Source: Klebsiella aerogenes | GTDB taxonomy: Bacteria; Pseudomonadota; Gammaproteobacteria; Enterobacterales; Enterobacteriaceae | Assembly (NCBI GenBank): GCA_029027985.1 | Contig: CP119076.1 | Span: forward strand, 4,885,956-4,949,955 | DNA: 64,000 nt | Direction of reading: 5' to 3' | Shown here: piece by piece, positions 46,545 to 59,555 of the stretch | Layout: the number at the start of each line of letters is the position of its first letter | How positions within the stretch are numbered: the stretch's first letter is position 1 | The notes under the pieces: model-generated | What the model saw: only the letters and a program-made list of their open reading frames with translations | What the model was told of the DNA's origin: nothing | The model's database searches: none | Translations under genes and position numbers: made by a program

Positions 46545-48374
46545 ATGTGTGGAATTGTTGGCGCAGTTGCGCAGCGTGACATTGCTGAAATCCTTCTCGA
46601 AGGTTTACGTCGTCTGGAATACCGTGGTTATGACTCAGCCGGTCTGGCAGTGGTCGACAACGAAGGTCATATGACCCGCGTTCGTCGCCTTGGTAAAGTT
46701 CAGATGCTGGCTCAGGCGGTGGAAGAACAACCGCTGCATGGCGGTACCGGGATTGCCCATACCCGCTGGGCGACGCACGGCGAGCCGTCTGAAAGCAACG
46801 CGCACCCGCATGTTTCTGAACATATTGCGGTGGTCCATAACGGGATCATCGAAAACCACGAGCCGCTGCGCGCTCTGCTGCAGTCTCGCGGCTATGTCTT
46901 CGTTTCTGAGACCGATACCGAAGTGATTGCGCACCTGGTGCACTGGGAACTGGAACAGGGTGGTACTCTGCGTGAAGCTGTCCTACGCGCTATCCCGCAA
47001 CTGCGCGGCGCCTACGGTACGGTGATCATGGATACCCGCGATCCGGGTACCCTGCTGGCGGCGCGCTCCGGTAGCCCGCTGGTGATTGGTCTGGGAATGG
47101 GCGAAAACTTTATCGCCTCCGATCAGCTGGCGCTGCTGCCGGTGACTCGTCGCTTTATCTTCCTCGAAGAAGGCGATATCGCTGAAATCACCCGTCGTTC
47201 GGTCGTGATCTTCGATAAATCAGGCGCGGAAGTGAACCGCCCGGATATCGAATCCAATCTGCAGTATGACGCTGGCGATAAAGGCATTTACCGCCACTAT
47301 ATGCAGAAAGAGATCTACGAGCAGCCGAATGCGATTAAGAACACCCTGACCGGGCGCATCAGCCATGGCGAAGTCGATCTCAGCGAGCTGGGACCGAACG
47401 CCAACGCACTGCTGTCGCAGGTTGAGCATATCCAGATTGTTGCCTGCGGTACGTCGTATAACTCCGGTATGGTCTCCCGCTACTGGTTCGAAGCGTTAGC
47501 CGGTGTACCATGCGATGTCGAAATCGCTTCGGAATTCCGCTATCGCAAATCAGCGGTACGTCGTAACAGCCTGATGATCACCCTCTCCCAGTCTGGCGAG
47601 ACGGCGGATACTCTGGCTGCGCTGCGCCTGTCTAAAGAGCTGGGCTATCTCGGCTCGTTGGCGATTTGCAACGTACCCGGTTCTTCGCTGGTGCGTGAGT
47701 CTGACCTGTCGCTGATGACCAAAGCCGGTACCGAAATTGGTGTGGCATCAACGAAAGCCTTTACCACTCAACTGACCGTGCTGTTGATGCTGGTGGCAAA
47801 ACTGGCGCGTCTGAAAGGCCAGGATACCGCTATCGAACAGGATATCGTACATGGTCTGCAGGCGCTGCCGAGCCGTATCGAACAGATGCTGTCGCAGGAT
47901 AAGCGTATTGAGCAACTGGCGGAACGTTTCTCTGACAAGCATCATGCGTTGTTCCTTGGACGCGGCGATCAGTACCCGATCGCGCTGGAAGGGGCGCTGA
48001 AGCTGAAAGAGATCTCCTACATTCACGCTGAAGCTTATGCGGCAGGCGAGCTGAAACATGGCCCGCTGGCGCTGATTGATGCCGAAATGCCGGTGATTGT
48101 GGTGGCGCCGAACAATGAGCTGTTGGAAAAACTGAAATCCAACATCGAAGAAGTTCGCGCCCGTGGCGGCGAGCTGTACGTCTTCGCCGATGGCGATGCT
48201 GGCTTCAGCGGCAGCGATAATATGCACATCATCGAGATGCCGCATGTTGAAGAGGTGATTGCGCCGATCTTCTACACCGTACCCCTACAGCTGCTGTCTT
48301 ACCACGTCGCGCTGATCAAAGGCACCGACGTCGACCAGCCGCGTAACCTGGCGAAGTCAGTAACCGTAGAGTAA
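46545..48374 (+). CDS. glmS: Glutamine--fructose-6-phosphate aminotransferase GlmS
   Basis: 609 residues. It begins [13 protein letters not shown] with the N-terminal nucleophile Cys of the glutaminase domain (to about 240), followed by two SIS sugar-isomerase domains ([32 protein letters not shown]-terminal [11 protein letters not shown]). First step to UDP-GlcNAc. The 187-bp glmU-glmS gap is where E. coli mRNA is cut by RNase E and where the sRNA GlmZ pairs to activate glmS; whether the sites are kept here was not checked base by base. Confidence 0.98.
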   Translation: MCGIVGAVAQRDIAEILLEGLRRLEYRGYDSAGLAVVDNEGHMTRVRRLGKVQMLAQAVEEQPLHGGTGIAHTRWATHGEPSESNAHPHVSEHIAVVHNGIIENHEPLRALLQSRGYVFVSETDTEVIAHLVHWELEQGGTLREAVLRAIPQLRGAYGTVIMDTRDPGTLLAARSGSPLVIGLGMGENFIASDQLALLPVTRRFIFLEEGDIAEITRRSVVIFDKSGAEVNRPDIESNLQYDAGDKGIYRHYMQKEIYEQPNAIKNTLTGRISHGEVDLSELGPNANALLSQVEHIQIVACGTSYNSGMVSRYWFEALAGVPCDVEIASEFRYRKSAVRRNSLMITLSQSGETADTLAALRLSKELGYLGSLAICNVPGSSLVRESDLSLMTKAGTEIGVASTKAFTTQLTVLLMLVAKLARLKGQDTAIEQDIVHGLQALPSRIEQMLSQDKRIEQLAERFSDKHHALFLGRGDQYPIALEGALKLKEISYIHAEAYAAGELKHGPLALIDAEMPVIVVAPNNELLEKLKSNIEEVRARGGELYVFADGDAGFSGSDNMHIIEMPHVEEVIAPIFYTVPLQLLSYHVALIKGTDVDQPRNLAKSVTVE

Positions 48375-48415
48375 TCAGGCTGTTCGGATTGACACTCTTT
48401 TGAGTGCTGATATGG

Positions 48416-48453
48416 ATCCGGTATCTCTGTAAAGGGATATCGGATTTTTTTAT
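48416..48453 (+). terminator. glmS terminator
   Basis: TCCGGTATCTC-TGTAAA-GGGATATCGGA (one or two G-T pairs) followed by seven T, about 41 bp after the glmS stop. Confidence 0.88.
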
Positions 48454-48505
48454 TTTTGCGGCCTATTTCAGAAAGCCAGTTATTAATTTATGACTTTTTC
48501 GTTGG

Positions 48506-48764
48506 ATGGGTAATACACCGCCATCGCGTAATCAGATAACTCATGCAGTAGTAACAAAAATTAACCGCAGGCGTATTTATTATTGGTGCAGGGGCTACTG
48601 CTGCAACGGCTGGAGCATCCAGCGCATTTGCTATATTGGGATATGCAGGTGCGGTGGCAGCAACCGCGCAATGTATCTGTCATATGACCAAAGAACAAAA
48701 ATATAACGCTTTGATATTGTTATTTTTATTTTGTTTTTTCTCACTCACTTTTGGTTTGTCATAA
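48506..48764 (+). pseudogene. Broken AT-rich ORF encoding a Gly/Ala-rich hydrophobic segment
   Basis: From ATG 48506 one frame reads MGNTPPSRNQITHAVVTKIN and then degenerates. In the frame displaced by one base, open from 48555 to the TAA at 48762-48764, it reads AGVFIIGAGATAATAGASSA, then FAILGYAGAVAATAQCICHM, and ends in a second hydrophobic stretch (ILLFLFCFFSLTFGLS) with no start codon of its own. Joined by a one-base shift these would make a small membrane or secreted peptide of about 85 residues. The A+T-rich composition and lack of any homolog that I recognise suggest imported, decayed DNA. The small Gly/Ala-rich core recalls bacteriocin-like peptides, but that is only a resemblance. 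Its end overlaps the first Pho repeat. Confidence 0.35.
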
Positions 48765-48811
48765 AACTGTCATAGTTCGTACATTTTACTGTCACCTCTT
48801 TGTCCTATTTT
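48756..48811 (+). promoter_or_regulatory. Tandem Pho box array of the pst promoter
   Basis: Five 7-bp PhoB half-sites in strict 11-bp register: TTGTCAT (48756), CTGTCAT (48767), CGTACAT (48778), CTGTCAC (48789), TTGTCCT (48800), each separated by 4 bp. A TATTTT -10 follows at 48806-48811 and no normal -35 is present, as expected for a PhoB-activated promoter. Phosphate starvation should induce pstSCAB-phoU. Confidence 0.92.
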
Positions 48812-48822
48812 GCTCACCATAG

Positions 48823-49902
<1,080 letters not shown>

Positions 49903-50020
49903 TACCCGCGTATCGAGCCGCCGGCTACGTCCTGCAGCTCGAATTATTTAGGGTATAGCATTACCTTTGCCCATAAGGTCAGTAAAATGCTGGCCTTTTG
50001 GGCCCGAACTTAAAGAGTAA

Positions 50021-51873
<1,853 letters not shown>

Positions 51874-51892
51874 TTTTTGCGGCGCTGCCTAA

Positions 51893-52693
<801 letters not shown>

Positions 52694-52742
52694 TTGCCCA
52701 TCTGCTTTCAGGTTTTAACCCGTTGGGCAATCAGGAGACATC

Positions 52743-53468
52743 ATGGATAACCTAAATCTTAATAAACATATTTCCGGCCAGTTCAACGCCGAACTGGAGT
52801 ATATCCGCACCCAGGTGATGACCATGGGTGGGCTGGTGGAGCAGCAGCTTTCTGATGCGATCACCGCGATGCACAATCAGGATAGCGACCTGGCGAAGCG
52901 CGTCATCGATGGCGACAAGCAGGTCAATATGATGGAAGTAGCGATCGATGAAGCCTGCGTGCGCATCATCGCTAAACGCCAGCCAACCGCCAGCGACCTA
53001 CGCCTGGTGATGGCAATCATCAAAACTATCGCTGAGCTGGAACGTATCGGCGACGTGGCGGATAAAATCTGTCGCACCGCGCTGGAGAAGTTTTCGCAGC
53101 AGCACCAGCCTCTGCTGGTCAGCCTGGAGTCTCTCGGTCGCCATACCGTACAGATGCTGCATGATGTACTGGATGCGTTTGCGCGTATGGATCTCGACGA
53201 AGCGGTACGTATCTACCGCGAAGATAAGAAAGTCGACCAGGAATATGAAGGTATCGTGCGTCAGTTGATGACCTACATGATGGAAGACTCGCGTACTATC
53301 CCAAGCGTACTGACCGCGCTGTTCTGCGCGCGCTCAATCGAGCGTATCGGCGACCGTTGCCAGAATATCTGTGAATATATTTTCTACTTCGTCAAAGGTC
53401 AGGACTTCCGTCACGTTGGCGGTGACGAGCTGGATAAGCTGCTTGCGGGTAAAGACCCGAAAGAGTAA
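52743..53468 (+). CDS. phoU: Phosphate signalling protein PhoU
   Basis: 241 residues forming two similar three-helix bundles with metal-binding motifs ([12 protein letters not shown] near 100 and [13 protein letters not shown] near 200). Negative regulator of the Pho regulon, linking PstB to PhoR. Last gene of the pst operon. Confidence 0.98.
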   Translation: MDNLNLNKHISGQFNAELEYIRTQVMTMGGLVEQQLSDAITAMHNQDSDLAKRVIDGDKQVNMMEVAIDEACVRIIAKRQPTASDLRLVMAIIKTIAELERIGDVADKICRTALEKFSQQHQPLLVSLESLGRHTVQMLHDVLDAFARMDLDEAVRIYREDKKVDQEYEGIVRQLMTYMMEDSRTIPSVLTALFCARSIERIGDRCQNICEYIFYFVKGQDFRHVGGDELDKLLAGKDPKE

Positions 53469-53480
53469 TCACGGCGACTC

Positions 53481-53556
53481 CCTGGCCGGATTACGTTTGC
53501 CGGGGCTACAGGATCGTTCGACACTGTAGCCTGGCCGAGCGTAGCGACGCCGGGAG
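53481..53556. repeat. REP-like inverted repeat between phoU and yieH
   Basis: GGCTACAG (from 53505) and CTGTAGCC (from 53524) are complementary, flanked by GCCGGATTACG and GGCCGAGCGTAGCGACGCCGG. This is the style of Klebsiella/Enterobacter repetitive extragenic palindromes. It sits between convergent genes and can act as a transcription stop or mRNA stabiliser. Confidence 0.7.
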
Positions 53557-53557
53557 C

Positions 53558-54223
53558 TTAACGAGTTATATCCCACCCGCGCGCTTTCCATAATGCTGGC
53601 AGTTCAGCCAAATCGGTAAAGGTCGTCACTTTTGGATGATCGATCGGTTGGTTGTGCGGATCGGCGCAGAAGTAAAACACTTCCATACCGGCGGCGATCC
53701 CTGACTGGGCGCCAGCGCTGGAGTCATCTACCAGGATACAGTTTTCAGCACTCACCTGCATGGCTTCTGCCGCATGGAACATCAGGGCCGGGTCTGGCTT
53801 CCAGCGCTGGATATCATAGCCGCTGTACAGGCGATCGGGAAAATGGTGCAGCATTTGGGTTCTGCCCAGCGAGTGCTGCATTTTGCTAACCGGGCCATTA
53901 GAGACCACGCACATCGGGATTTTAACCGCGTCCAGCAGCGCCTCAGCCCCGGAAATCACCTCCAGCTCGCTATCGAACAGACGAGCGACTTCGGCGCGGT
54001 AAACCGGCTCCAGGGCCTCTTTCTGCAGATTAACGCCGTATTCGGCATTGATGGTGTCGATGATTTCGTACAGCTTAACGCCTTTGAAGCGTTTAAAAAT
54101 CTCCGCCAGATCCAGAGTAATGCCAAATTCCTTGAACATGTGAACGTAGGCGCGTGAGCAAATCACTTCGCTGTCGACCAGCGTGCCGTCACAATCGAAA
54201 AATACTGCTTGTGGTTGGGTCAT
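53558..54223 (-). CDS. yieH: 6-phosphogluconate phosphatase YieH (HAD family)
   Basis: 221 residues. HAD motif I FFDCDGTLVDSEV (about 8-20) with nucleophile Asp, motif II VVSNGP, motif III/IV around KPDPALMFHAAE and CILVDDSSAGAQSGIAAG. The E. coli homolog hydrolyses 6-phosphogluconate in vitro. Divergent from adeP. Confidence 0.92.
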   Translation of the reverse strand: MTQPQAVFFDCDGTLVDSEVICSRAYVHMFKEFGITLDLAEIFKRFKGVKLYEIIDTINAEYGVNLQKEALEPVYRAEVARLFDSELEVISGAEALLDAVKIPMCVVSNGPVSKMQHSLGRTQMLHHFPDRLYSGYDIQRWKPDPALMFHAAEAMQVSAENCILVDDSSAGAQSGIAAGMEVFYFCADPHNQPIDHPKVTTFTDLAELPALWKARGWDITR

Positions 54224-54273
54224 ACTATTTCCAATTTAACAAGTTTAACGTTTTCGTAATGCTGAATGGCGCG

Positions 54274-54289
54274 ACGCAATCGTTGCCGT
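54274..54289. promoter_or_regulatory. Probable PurR operator before adeP
   Basis: ACGCAATCGTTGCCGT matches the PurR consensus ACGCAAACGTTTTCNT at 12 of the 15 specified positions, 105 bp before adeP. E. coli adeP belongs to the PurR regulon, which fits. Confidence 0.6.
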
Positions 54290-54393
54290 ATAAGCAAAAT
54301 AAATGAAAAAAATTACCATACAACCGCGCCGGGTGCCGCAATTTGGTATAGGATAGCGTCGAATTTTCCCTCCTTTACGTTCGGAAACCGATA

Positions 54394-55731
54394 ATGAGTC
54401 AACAACAAACCAGCCAGTCTTCTGGCCAGGGTCTGCTGGAGCGCGTATTTAAACTGCGCGAGCACGGCACTACGGTGCGCACTGAAGCGATCGCCGGTTT
54501 CACCACGTTTCTGACGATGGTCTACATCGTCTTCGTGAACCCACAAATTCTTGGCGTGGCGGGTATGGATACCAGCGCTGTCTTTGTGACCACCTGTCTG
54601 ATTGCGGCCTTTGGCAGCATCCTGATGGGGCTGTTCGCGAACCTGCCGGTCGCGCTGGCGCCGGCGATGGGTCTGAACGCCTTCTTCGCTTTTGTCGTGG
54701 TTCAGGCGATGGGACTGCCGTGGCAGGTTGGGATGGGGGCGATTTTCTGGGGCGCCGTCGGCCTGCTGCTGCTGACTCTCTTCCGCGTGCGCTACTGGAT
54801 GATCGCGAATATTCCGGTGAGCCTGCGCGTGGGTATCACCAGCGGTATTGGCCTGTTTATCGGCATGATGGGCCTGAAGAATGCCGGCGTTATCGTCGCC
54901 AACCAGGATACGCTGGTCAGCATCGGCAACCTGACCTCCCACAGCGTGCTGCTGGGCGTGCTCGGATTCTTTATTATCGCTATCCTGGCATCGCGTAATA
55001 TTCATGCCGCTGTGCTGGTCTCCATCGTGGTCACTACGCTGCTGGGGTGGATGCTGGGCGATGTACACTACACCGGTATCGTCTCCGCGCCGCCAGGCGT
55101 GACCTCTGTTGTGGGTCAGGTTGATTTGGCCGGATCGCTGAACCTCGGTCTGGCGGGCGTGATCTTCTCGTTCATGCTGGTTAACCTGTTCGACTCCTCT
55201 GGTACGCTGATTGGCGTCACCGATAAAGCCGGATTGGCAGATGCGCAGGGTAAATTCCCGCGCATGAAGCAAGCGCTGTTCGTTGATAGCGTGTCGTCCG
55301 TCGCTGGCTCCTTCATTGGCACCTCTTCGGTCACGGCTTATATCGAGTCGTCTTCTGGCGTGTCCGTTGGCGGACGTACCGGTCTGACCGCCGTTGTCGT
55401 CGGTATCTTGTTCCTGTTGGTCATCTTCCTGTCGCCGTTGGCGGGGATGGTTCCGGCCTATGCCGCCGCAGGGGCGCTGATTTACGTTGGCGTGCTGATG
55501 ACCTCAAGCCTGGCACGCGTGAAGTGGGATGACCTGACGGAAGCGGTTCCGGCGTTTATTACCGCAGTGATGATGCCATTTAGCTTCTCGATCACCGAAG
55601 GTATCGCCTTAGGCTTTATCTCCTACTGCGTGATGAAGATAGGTACCGGCCGCCTGCGCGACCTCAGCCCTTGCGTGATTATCGTCTCGCTGTTGTTCGT
55701 GCTGAAAATCGTCTTTATCGATGCGCATTAA
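54394..55731 (+). CDS. adeP: Adenine permease AdeP
   Basis: 445 residues, NCS2 family AzgA branch, about 12-14 membrane helices. Starts RTEAIAGFTTFLTMVYIVFV after a short soluble end; the substrate motifs APAMGLNAFFAF and SVTAYIESSSGVSVGGRTGL are present. High-affinity adenine:H+ symporter. The PurR site upstream links it to purine control. Confidence 0.95.
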   Translation: MSQQQTSQSSGQGLLERVFKLREHGTTVRTEAIAGFTTFLTMVYIVFVNPQILGVAGMDTSAVFVTTCLIAAFGSILMGLFANLPVALAPAMGLNAFFAFVVVQAMGLPWQVGMGAIFWGAVGLLLLTLFRVRYWMIANIPVSLRVGITSGIGLFIGMMGLKNAGVIVANQDTLVSIGNLTSHSVLLGVLGFFIIAILASRNIHAAVLVSIVVTTLLGWMLGDVHYTGIVSAPPGVTSVVGQVDLAGSLNLGLAGVIFSFMLVNLFDSSGTLIGVTDKAGLADAQGKFPRMKQALFVDSVSSVAGSFIGTSSVTAYIESSSGVSVGGRTGLTAVVVGILFLLVIFLSPLAGMVPAYAAAGALIYVGVLMTSSLARVKWDDLTEAVPAFITAVMMPFSFSITEGIALGFISYCVMKIGTGRLRDLSPCVIIVSLLFVLKIVFIDAH

Positions 55732-55749
55732 TTGCCGCGCATGATGAAC

Positions 55750-55779
55750 AAGCCCGGCATCGCTGCCGGGCTTTTTTTT
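55750..55779. terminator. Bidirectional terminator adeP/chrR
   Basis: AGCCCGGCA-TCGC-TGCCGGGCT followed by eight T; lies between the convergent stops of adeP and chrR. Confidence 0.93.
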
Positions 55780-56344
55780 ATGCTTTCACGCGCTGGATAT
55801 AGTCGCCAAATGCGGTCAACTGGCCGCGCAGGTGATCGAGCGTGCTCTGATCAACCACTTCGCCTGCCTGTGGATCAACCTTGTTCTGAATCACGCCGCC
55901 CATAAATTCTGGCTTGTTCATCACCATTGCATCGAGGAAGACCAGAATCTGGCGCAGGTGATACTGGCAACGCGCGCCGCCGATAGCGCCCATTGAGCTG
56001 GTTTGAATCAACACCGGCTTGCCGGCAAGCGGCTGCTCCGGCAGGCGCGAGAGCCAGTCGATGGCATTCTTCAGGCCGCCCGGAACGGAATAGTTATATT
56101 CCGGGGTAACGATCACCACGCCGTCCGCGGCGCGGATTTGTTTGGCGATCTCCTGCAGGCTCTGCGGGAACCCCTCTTCCTGCTGGATATCGGCATCGTA
56201 TAGCGGAATATCGCCGATTGATGGCAGCGCGGAGATTTCCATGCCCGCAGGCGCAATGCCTGGCAGCGTGCGCGCAACCATGGCGTTAAAAGAACCTTTG
56301 CGCAGACTTCCGAGTAACGTAACAACTTTCAACGTATCAGACAT
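55778..56344 (-). CDS. chrR: Quinone/chromate reductase ChrR (YieF), NAD(P)H-dependent FMN reductase
   Basis: 188 residues, flavodoxin-like. FMN phosphate loop LLGSLRKGSFNAMVAR (about 10-25) and PEYNYSVPGGLKNAIDWLSR (about 82-101) are family signatures. Two-electron quinone reductase that also reduces chromate in E. coli. Start follows AGGAGC. yieE lies upstream on the same strand. Confidence 0.94.
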   Translation of the reverse strand: MSDTLKVVTLLGSLRKGSFNAMVARTLPGIAPAGMEISALPSIGDIPLYDADIQQEEGFPQSLQEIAKQIRAADGVVIVTPEYNYSVPGGLKNAIDWLSRLPEQPLAGKPVLIQTSSMGAIGGARCQYHLRQILVFLDAMVMNKPEFMGGVIQNKVDPQAGEVVDQSTLDHLRGQLTAFGDYIQRVKA

Positions 56345-56381
56345 GAGTGCTCCTTTGCATCATGATGGCCGGCTAAACCGG

Positions 56382-57119
56382 TCAGTTGAGGGAGAATGCT
56401 TTTTCTACCGGTAGGCTGGTGAAGCGCATCAGGCGCGCATCGGTCTCTTTCGCCCGCGTTTGCGCATCAGGCAGGCAATGCCAACCCTCTTTGCCATCGA
56501 ATTCCCAGACCTTCAGCGGGCCGATATTCGGGGTGACGGCAACTGACCACACCAGCAGCGTTTCTGCATCACAGATGGCTTCGATCGGCTGGGTTCCGGC
56601 GGTACGTAAGCGGCCGGCACCTGGCAGCAATTGTACCCGCACCGGGGCTTCGCCAGTGAGTTTCAGCACGCTGCGGCGCAGCGCCACCAGCTGGGCGCGC
56701 GCTTCGTCGGGATCGTGCTGAATGTTAATCCATAAATTCTCGTTACTATTGAAAATATAGCGATCGGCGGTATGCAGTGGATGCACGCCGCGTGAGGCGT
56801 GCTGTAGTTCCATATCGAGGCCGCAATCGCCCTCCGTCGTCAACGCCACGCCGACGATATTCCCGGCATAAGAGATGGAAAAACGAGGAAGATGGGGGTC
56901 GCGAAATGCGGGTCTGCCATGGGCGTCGCTGATGATTTCCGGCAGTTCGCCGATGCCGTAAAGCATAAAAAGCAGCTCAGCAAGCAATGAACGCGAGGCG
57001 CGATAGCGGCTCTGTCGGTATTCGGGGAGGTTACGTGCGGATTGATGACATGCTGCCGACAAACGCGTCGATAGCGGCTCCCTGGTGTTCAGTATCCCTC
57101 TTGCGAAATGCGTTGCCAT
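56382..57119 (-). CDS. yieE: 4'-phosphopantetheinyl transferase superfamily protein YieE
   Basis: 245 residues (about 249 in E. coli). The ACPS-type Mg site is seen in CGLDMELQ (about 98-105), with SISYAGNIVGVAL before it and a later Glu/Lys region (LRRSVLKLTGEAPV). Predicted to transfer phosphopantetheine to a carrier protein; the acceptor is unknown and no acyl carrier gene lies nearby. It precedes chrR by 37 bp on the same strand. Confidence 0.88.
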   Translation of the reverse strand: MATHFARGILNTREPLSTRLSAACHQSARNLPEYRQSRYRASRSLLAELLFMLYGIGELPEIISDAHGRPAFRDPHLPRFSISYAGNIVGVALTTEGDCGLDMELQHASRGVHPLHTADRYIFNSNENLWINIQHDPDEARAQLVALRRSVLKLTGEAPVRVQLLPGAGRLRTAGTQPIEAICDAETLLVWSVAVTPNIGPLKVWEFDGKEGWHCLPDAQTRAKETDARLMRFTSLPVEKAFSLN

Positions 57120-57276
57120 TCGTCGCTCCGTGATTAATGGTCAGAGATAAAAATTGTGAATGATATTATCGCTCACAATGACCAGGTTTTAATGCGGAAA
57201 TTCCCCCTTGAGAAGGGATAATGTCTGACTTTTACAATTTCTTGCGCAACAACGTGAGGATAGCGGGGGAATTTGC

Positions 57277-58236
57277 CTAAAGGGTGTTGGAATATAGCTG
57301 CTTGAGGGTCTCTCTGAGCCATACGATCTTTGGATTATAGCTATTACGCTTATGCCATAGCAGGGTAAACGGCACGCGCATTTTTTCCAGCAGCTGTGGT
57401 TCCAGCGGGAGAGGACGGGAAACCAGCGGCAGGTGGTGCTGTTGGTTATAGTGCTGACAATAGCGCGGCGCAGTCGCCAGCATGGTGTGATTCGGTTGCG
57501 CAGCCATAAAGAGCGACTGCTCAAAGCCGGGCAGGGTCAGAGCAACGGTGCGCTTGTGGCCCAGGTCATGCAGCACGTCATCCAATGCCCAGGTATCGCT
57601 CTGCTCCCAGCAGATATTGATGTGTGGATAGCGCAGAAAAGCCTCCAGATCCCATTCTTCATCGAGCGCGGGGTGATCGGCGCGCAACCATACCTGCGGT
57701 AGGTCGCTAAACAGGACGTCAAAATCGATGTACCACGGCAGCAGGCTCAGCTGCTCGCGCGAACGCGGATGTGTTTCCCGCCCGCAAAAACCAATATCGA
57801 CCTCGCCGCGAATGATCGCATCCAGTGAATCGTAGTCCCAGTTGCGTAAACGGATCAGCGCCTGTGGATAACGTTGATAAATTTGCTGGGAGAGGGTGTT
57901 GAACAGAATCATTAGTAGCGGCGATTCCGCCGCTAGTTCGAACTTCAGGCCGCTGGGCATGGCGTGATGCGGCTTATCAAGGATCTGATTGCCCATCTGC
58001 ATCCAGTCGGTAAGATCCTGCTCCATACTGCTCATTAATGGCGTCGGCGCCAGTCCCAGCGGGGTTTTGACAAACAAGGGATCATCAAACCAGGCGCGTA
58101 GTTTGGCCAGTGACTTGCTTACCGCCGACGGCGAAACGTTCATCCGTTTCGCCGTGCGGGTGACGCTGCGCTCCTGGGTCAGAAGCTGCAGGCATAACAA
58201 TAGGTTAAGATCGAGACTCGACAGGGGTTTCTTCAT
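57277..58236 (-). CDS. yidZ: YidZ, LysR-family transcriptional regulator
   Basis: 319 residues. Helix-turn-helix at about 20-60 ([20 protein letters not shown]) and PBP2 effector domain. The E. coli homolog affects anaerobic NO protection; targets are not firmly known. Its 5' end overlaps the 3' end of mdtL by 32 bp on the same strand. Confidence 0.93.
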   Translation of the reverse strand: MKKPLSSLDLNLLLCLQLLTQERSVTRTAKRMNVSPSAVSKSLAKLRAWFDDPLFVKTPLGLAPTPLMSSMEQDLTDWMQMGNQILDKPHHAMPSGLKFELAAESPLLMILFNTLSQQIYQRYPQALIRLRNWDYDSLDAIIRGEVDIGFCGRETHPRSREQLSLLPWYIDFDVLFSDLPQVWLRADHPALDEEWDLEAFLRYPHINICWEQSDTWALDDVLHDLGHKRTVALTLPGFEQSLFMAAQPNHTMLATAPRYCQHYNQQHHLPLVSRPLPLEPQLLEKMRVPFTLLWHKRNSYNPKIVWLRETLKQLYSNTL

Positions 58237-59389
58237 TATGTTGCATCACGCGCGCCGGTGAGACCACCAGTATCAGAACAATACTGACTATGCTACAGGC
58301 AATGAGTATCCCGATCAGCATATTCATTGCACTTAACCCGATGATGGCAGCCAGCCAAATCCACAGTGAAGAGCCGCAAACCTGGGCGATGCCGAGCGCG
58401 GAACTGGCGACGCCAGCCCGCAGCGTGAACGGACCCAATGCCTGGCTCATCGCGACACCAAAGCCGACCGAGAAACCCGCGCAAATCATACCCAACCCCA
58501 CCATGGTGATGGGCTGGCGGGTGGCGAGACTCAGTACCACGCCTGCCGTAAGGAACAGCCCCTGCGAGGTGAGCATCAGGGTACGTGGCTTAAACAGCGT
58601 CAGAGCGAACGGCGTGGAGAACGAGACTGCCATGCTGACCATCGCCATCAGCGCCATCGCCATGGAATAGGTCCCGCGGTCGAAGCCCATTTCTTCCATC
58701 ATCAGAACCGGTGAAACGTTCACGTAGGTCAGAATCGCGGTAACGCTGAGCGTGGTGATAATAATACGGCTGAGGAAAAAGCGGTTCAACAGCGACTCGC
58801 CAGCGCTATGGTGCTGTACGTCTGTCTGGGGATGCGCAGCCGGGCGCGTCTCGCGCAGGATAAACACCGACAATAAACCGACGATCACGCCCATACCGGT
58901 CATCGTGTAGAACAGGCTCTGCCACGGGTACTTCAGCATGATCAGGTGGCCGAGCACTGGCGCCAGGACGGGGATGATGCAGGTGATACCGTTGAGCAAC
59001 GATAGCACCTTGGCGCGACGGCGATCGTCCAGCGTATCGCGCAGGACGGCAAAAGCGACGACGTAGCAGCTTCCCGCGCCGATCCCCTGGATAAAGCGGC
59101 CGATCAGGAAGTGGGTGCTGGTATGCGCCTGTGAACAGAGCAGCGAGGCCAGCACGAAAATAACGGCGCCGAAGATCGCCACCGGTTTGCGCCCGGATTT
59201 ATCCGCCGCTCGCCCGGCAAACAGCATTGCGGCGGCCATACCTGCTAGATAGACCGAGAAGGCAATATGCAGCTGCGCCTCGCTGGCGCCGAGATCCTGC
59301 GCGATGCGCGGTAGCCCGACCAGATACATATCGATGCCGGATGGATAAAGCAGAACCAGCGCAAAACTGCAGATAAGAAAGCGTGCCAT
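58205..59389 (-). CDS. mdtL: MdtL, MFS multidrug efflux transporter
   Basis: 394 residues, 12 helices, DHA1 (Bcr/CflA) type. MFS motif A reads [19 protein letters not shown] (about 56-74). In E. coli its overproduction gives chloramphenicol resistance. The tna operon that separates mdtL from mnmE in E. coli is missing here. Confidence 0.93.
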   Translation of the reverse strand: MARFLICSFALVLLYPSGIDMYLVGLPRIAQDLGASEAQLHIAFSVYLAGMAAAMLFAGRAADKSGRKPVAIFGAVIFVLASLLCSQAHTSTHFLIGRFIQGIGAGSCYVVAFAVLRDTLDDRRRAKVLSLLNGITCIIPVLAPVLGHLIMLKYPWQSLFYTMTGMGVIVGLLSVFILRETRPAAHPQTDVQHHSAGESLLNRFFLSRIIITTLSVTAILTYVNVSPVLMMEEMGFDRGTYSMAMALMAMVSMAVSFSTPFALTLFKPRTLMLTSQGLFLTAGVVLSLATRQPITMVGLGMICAGFSVGFGVAMSQALGPFTLRAGVASSALGIAQVCGSSLWIWLAAIIGLSAMNMLIGILIACSIVSIVLILVVSPARVMQHNEETPVESRS

Positions 59390-59497
59390 AGAACCCTCGC
59401 AATAAGATGGCGTACAGCATAGTGGCTAGCGCCAGGTAGTACGAGTTGCCATTTGGACAATACTGTTTTCCTGAAAGGAAAAACAGGCTAAAGAGAA

Positions 59498-59535
59498 TAA
59501 AAAACCCGCATTAACAGAAAGTTATTGCGGGTTAG
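59498..59535 (-). terminator. mnmE terminator
   Basis: On the minus strand AACCCGCA...TGCGGGTT with an internal loop of 15 nt, followed by TTTTTATT, about 20 bp after the mnmE stop. Confidence 0.85.
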
Positions 59536-59555
59536 TCAATGCTTACTAATGACGC

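Noticed and set aside
54313..55272. 319-codon minus-strand ORF opposite adeP
   Set aside because: Antisense shadow of adeP, extremely rich in His/Gln/Asp, no recognisable domain.
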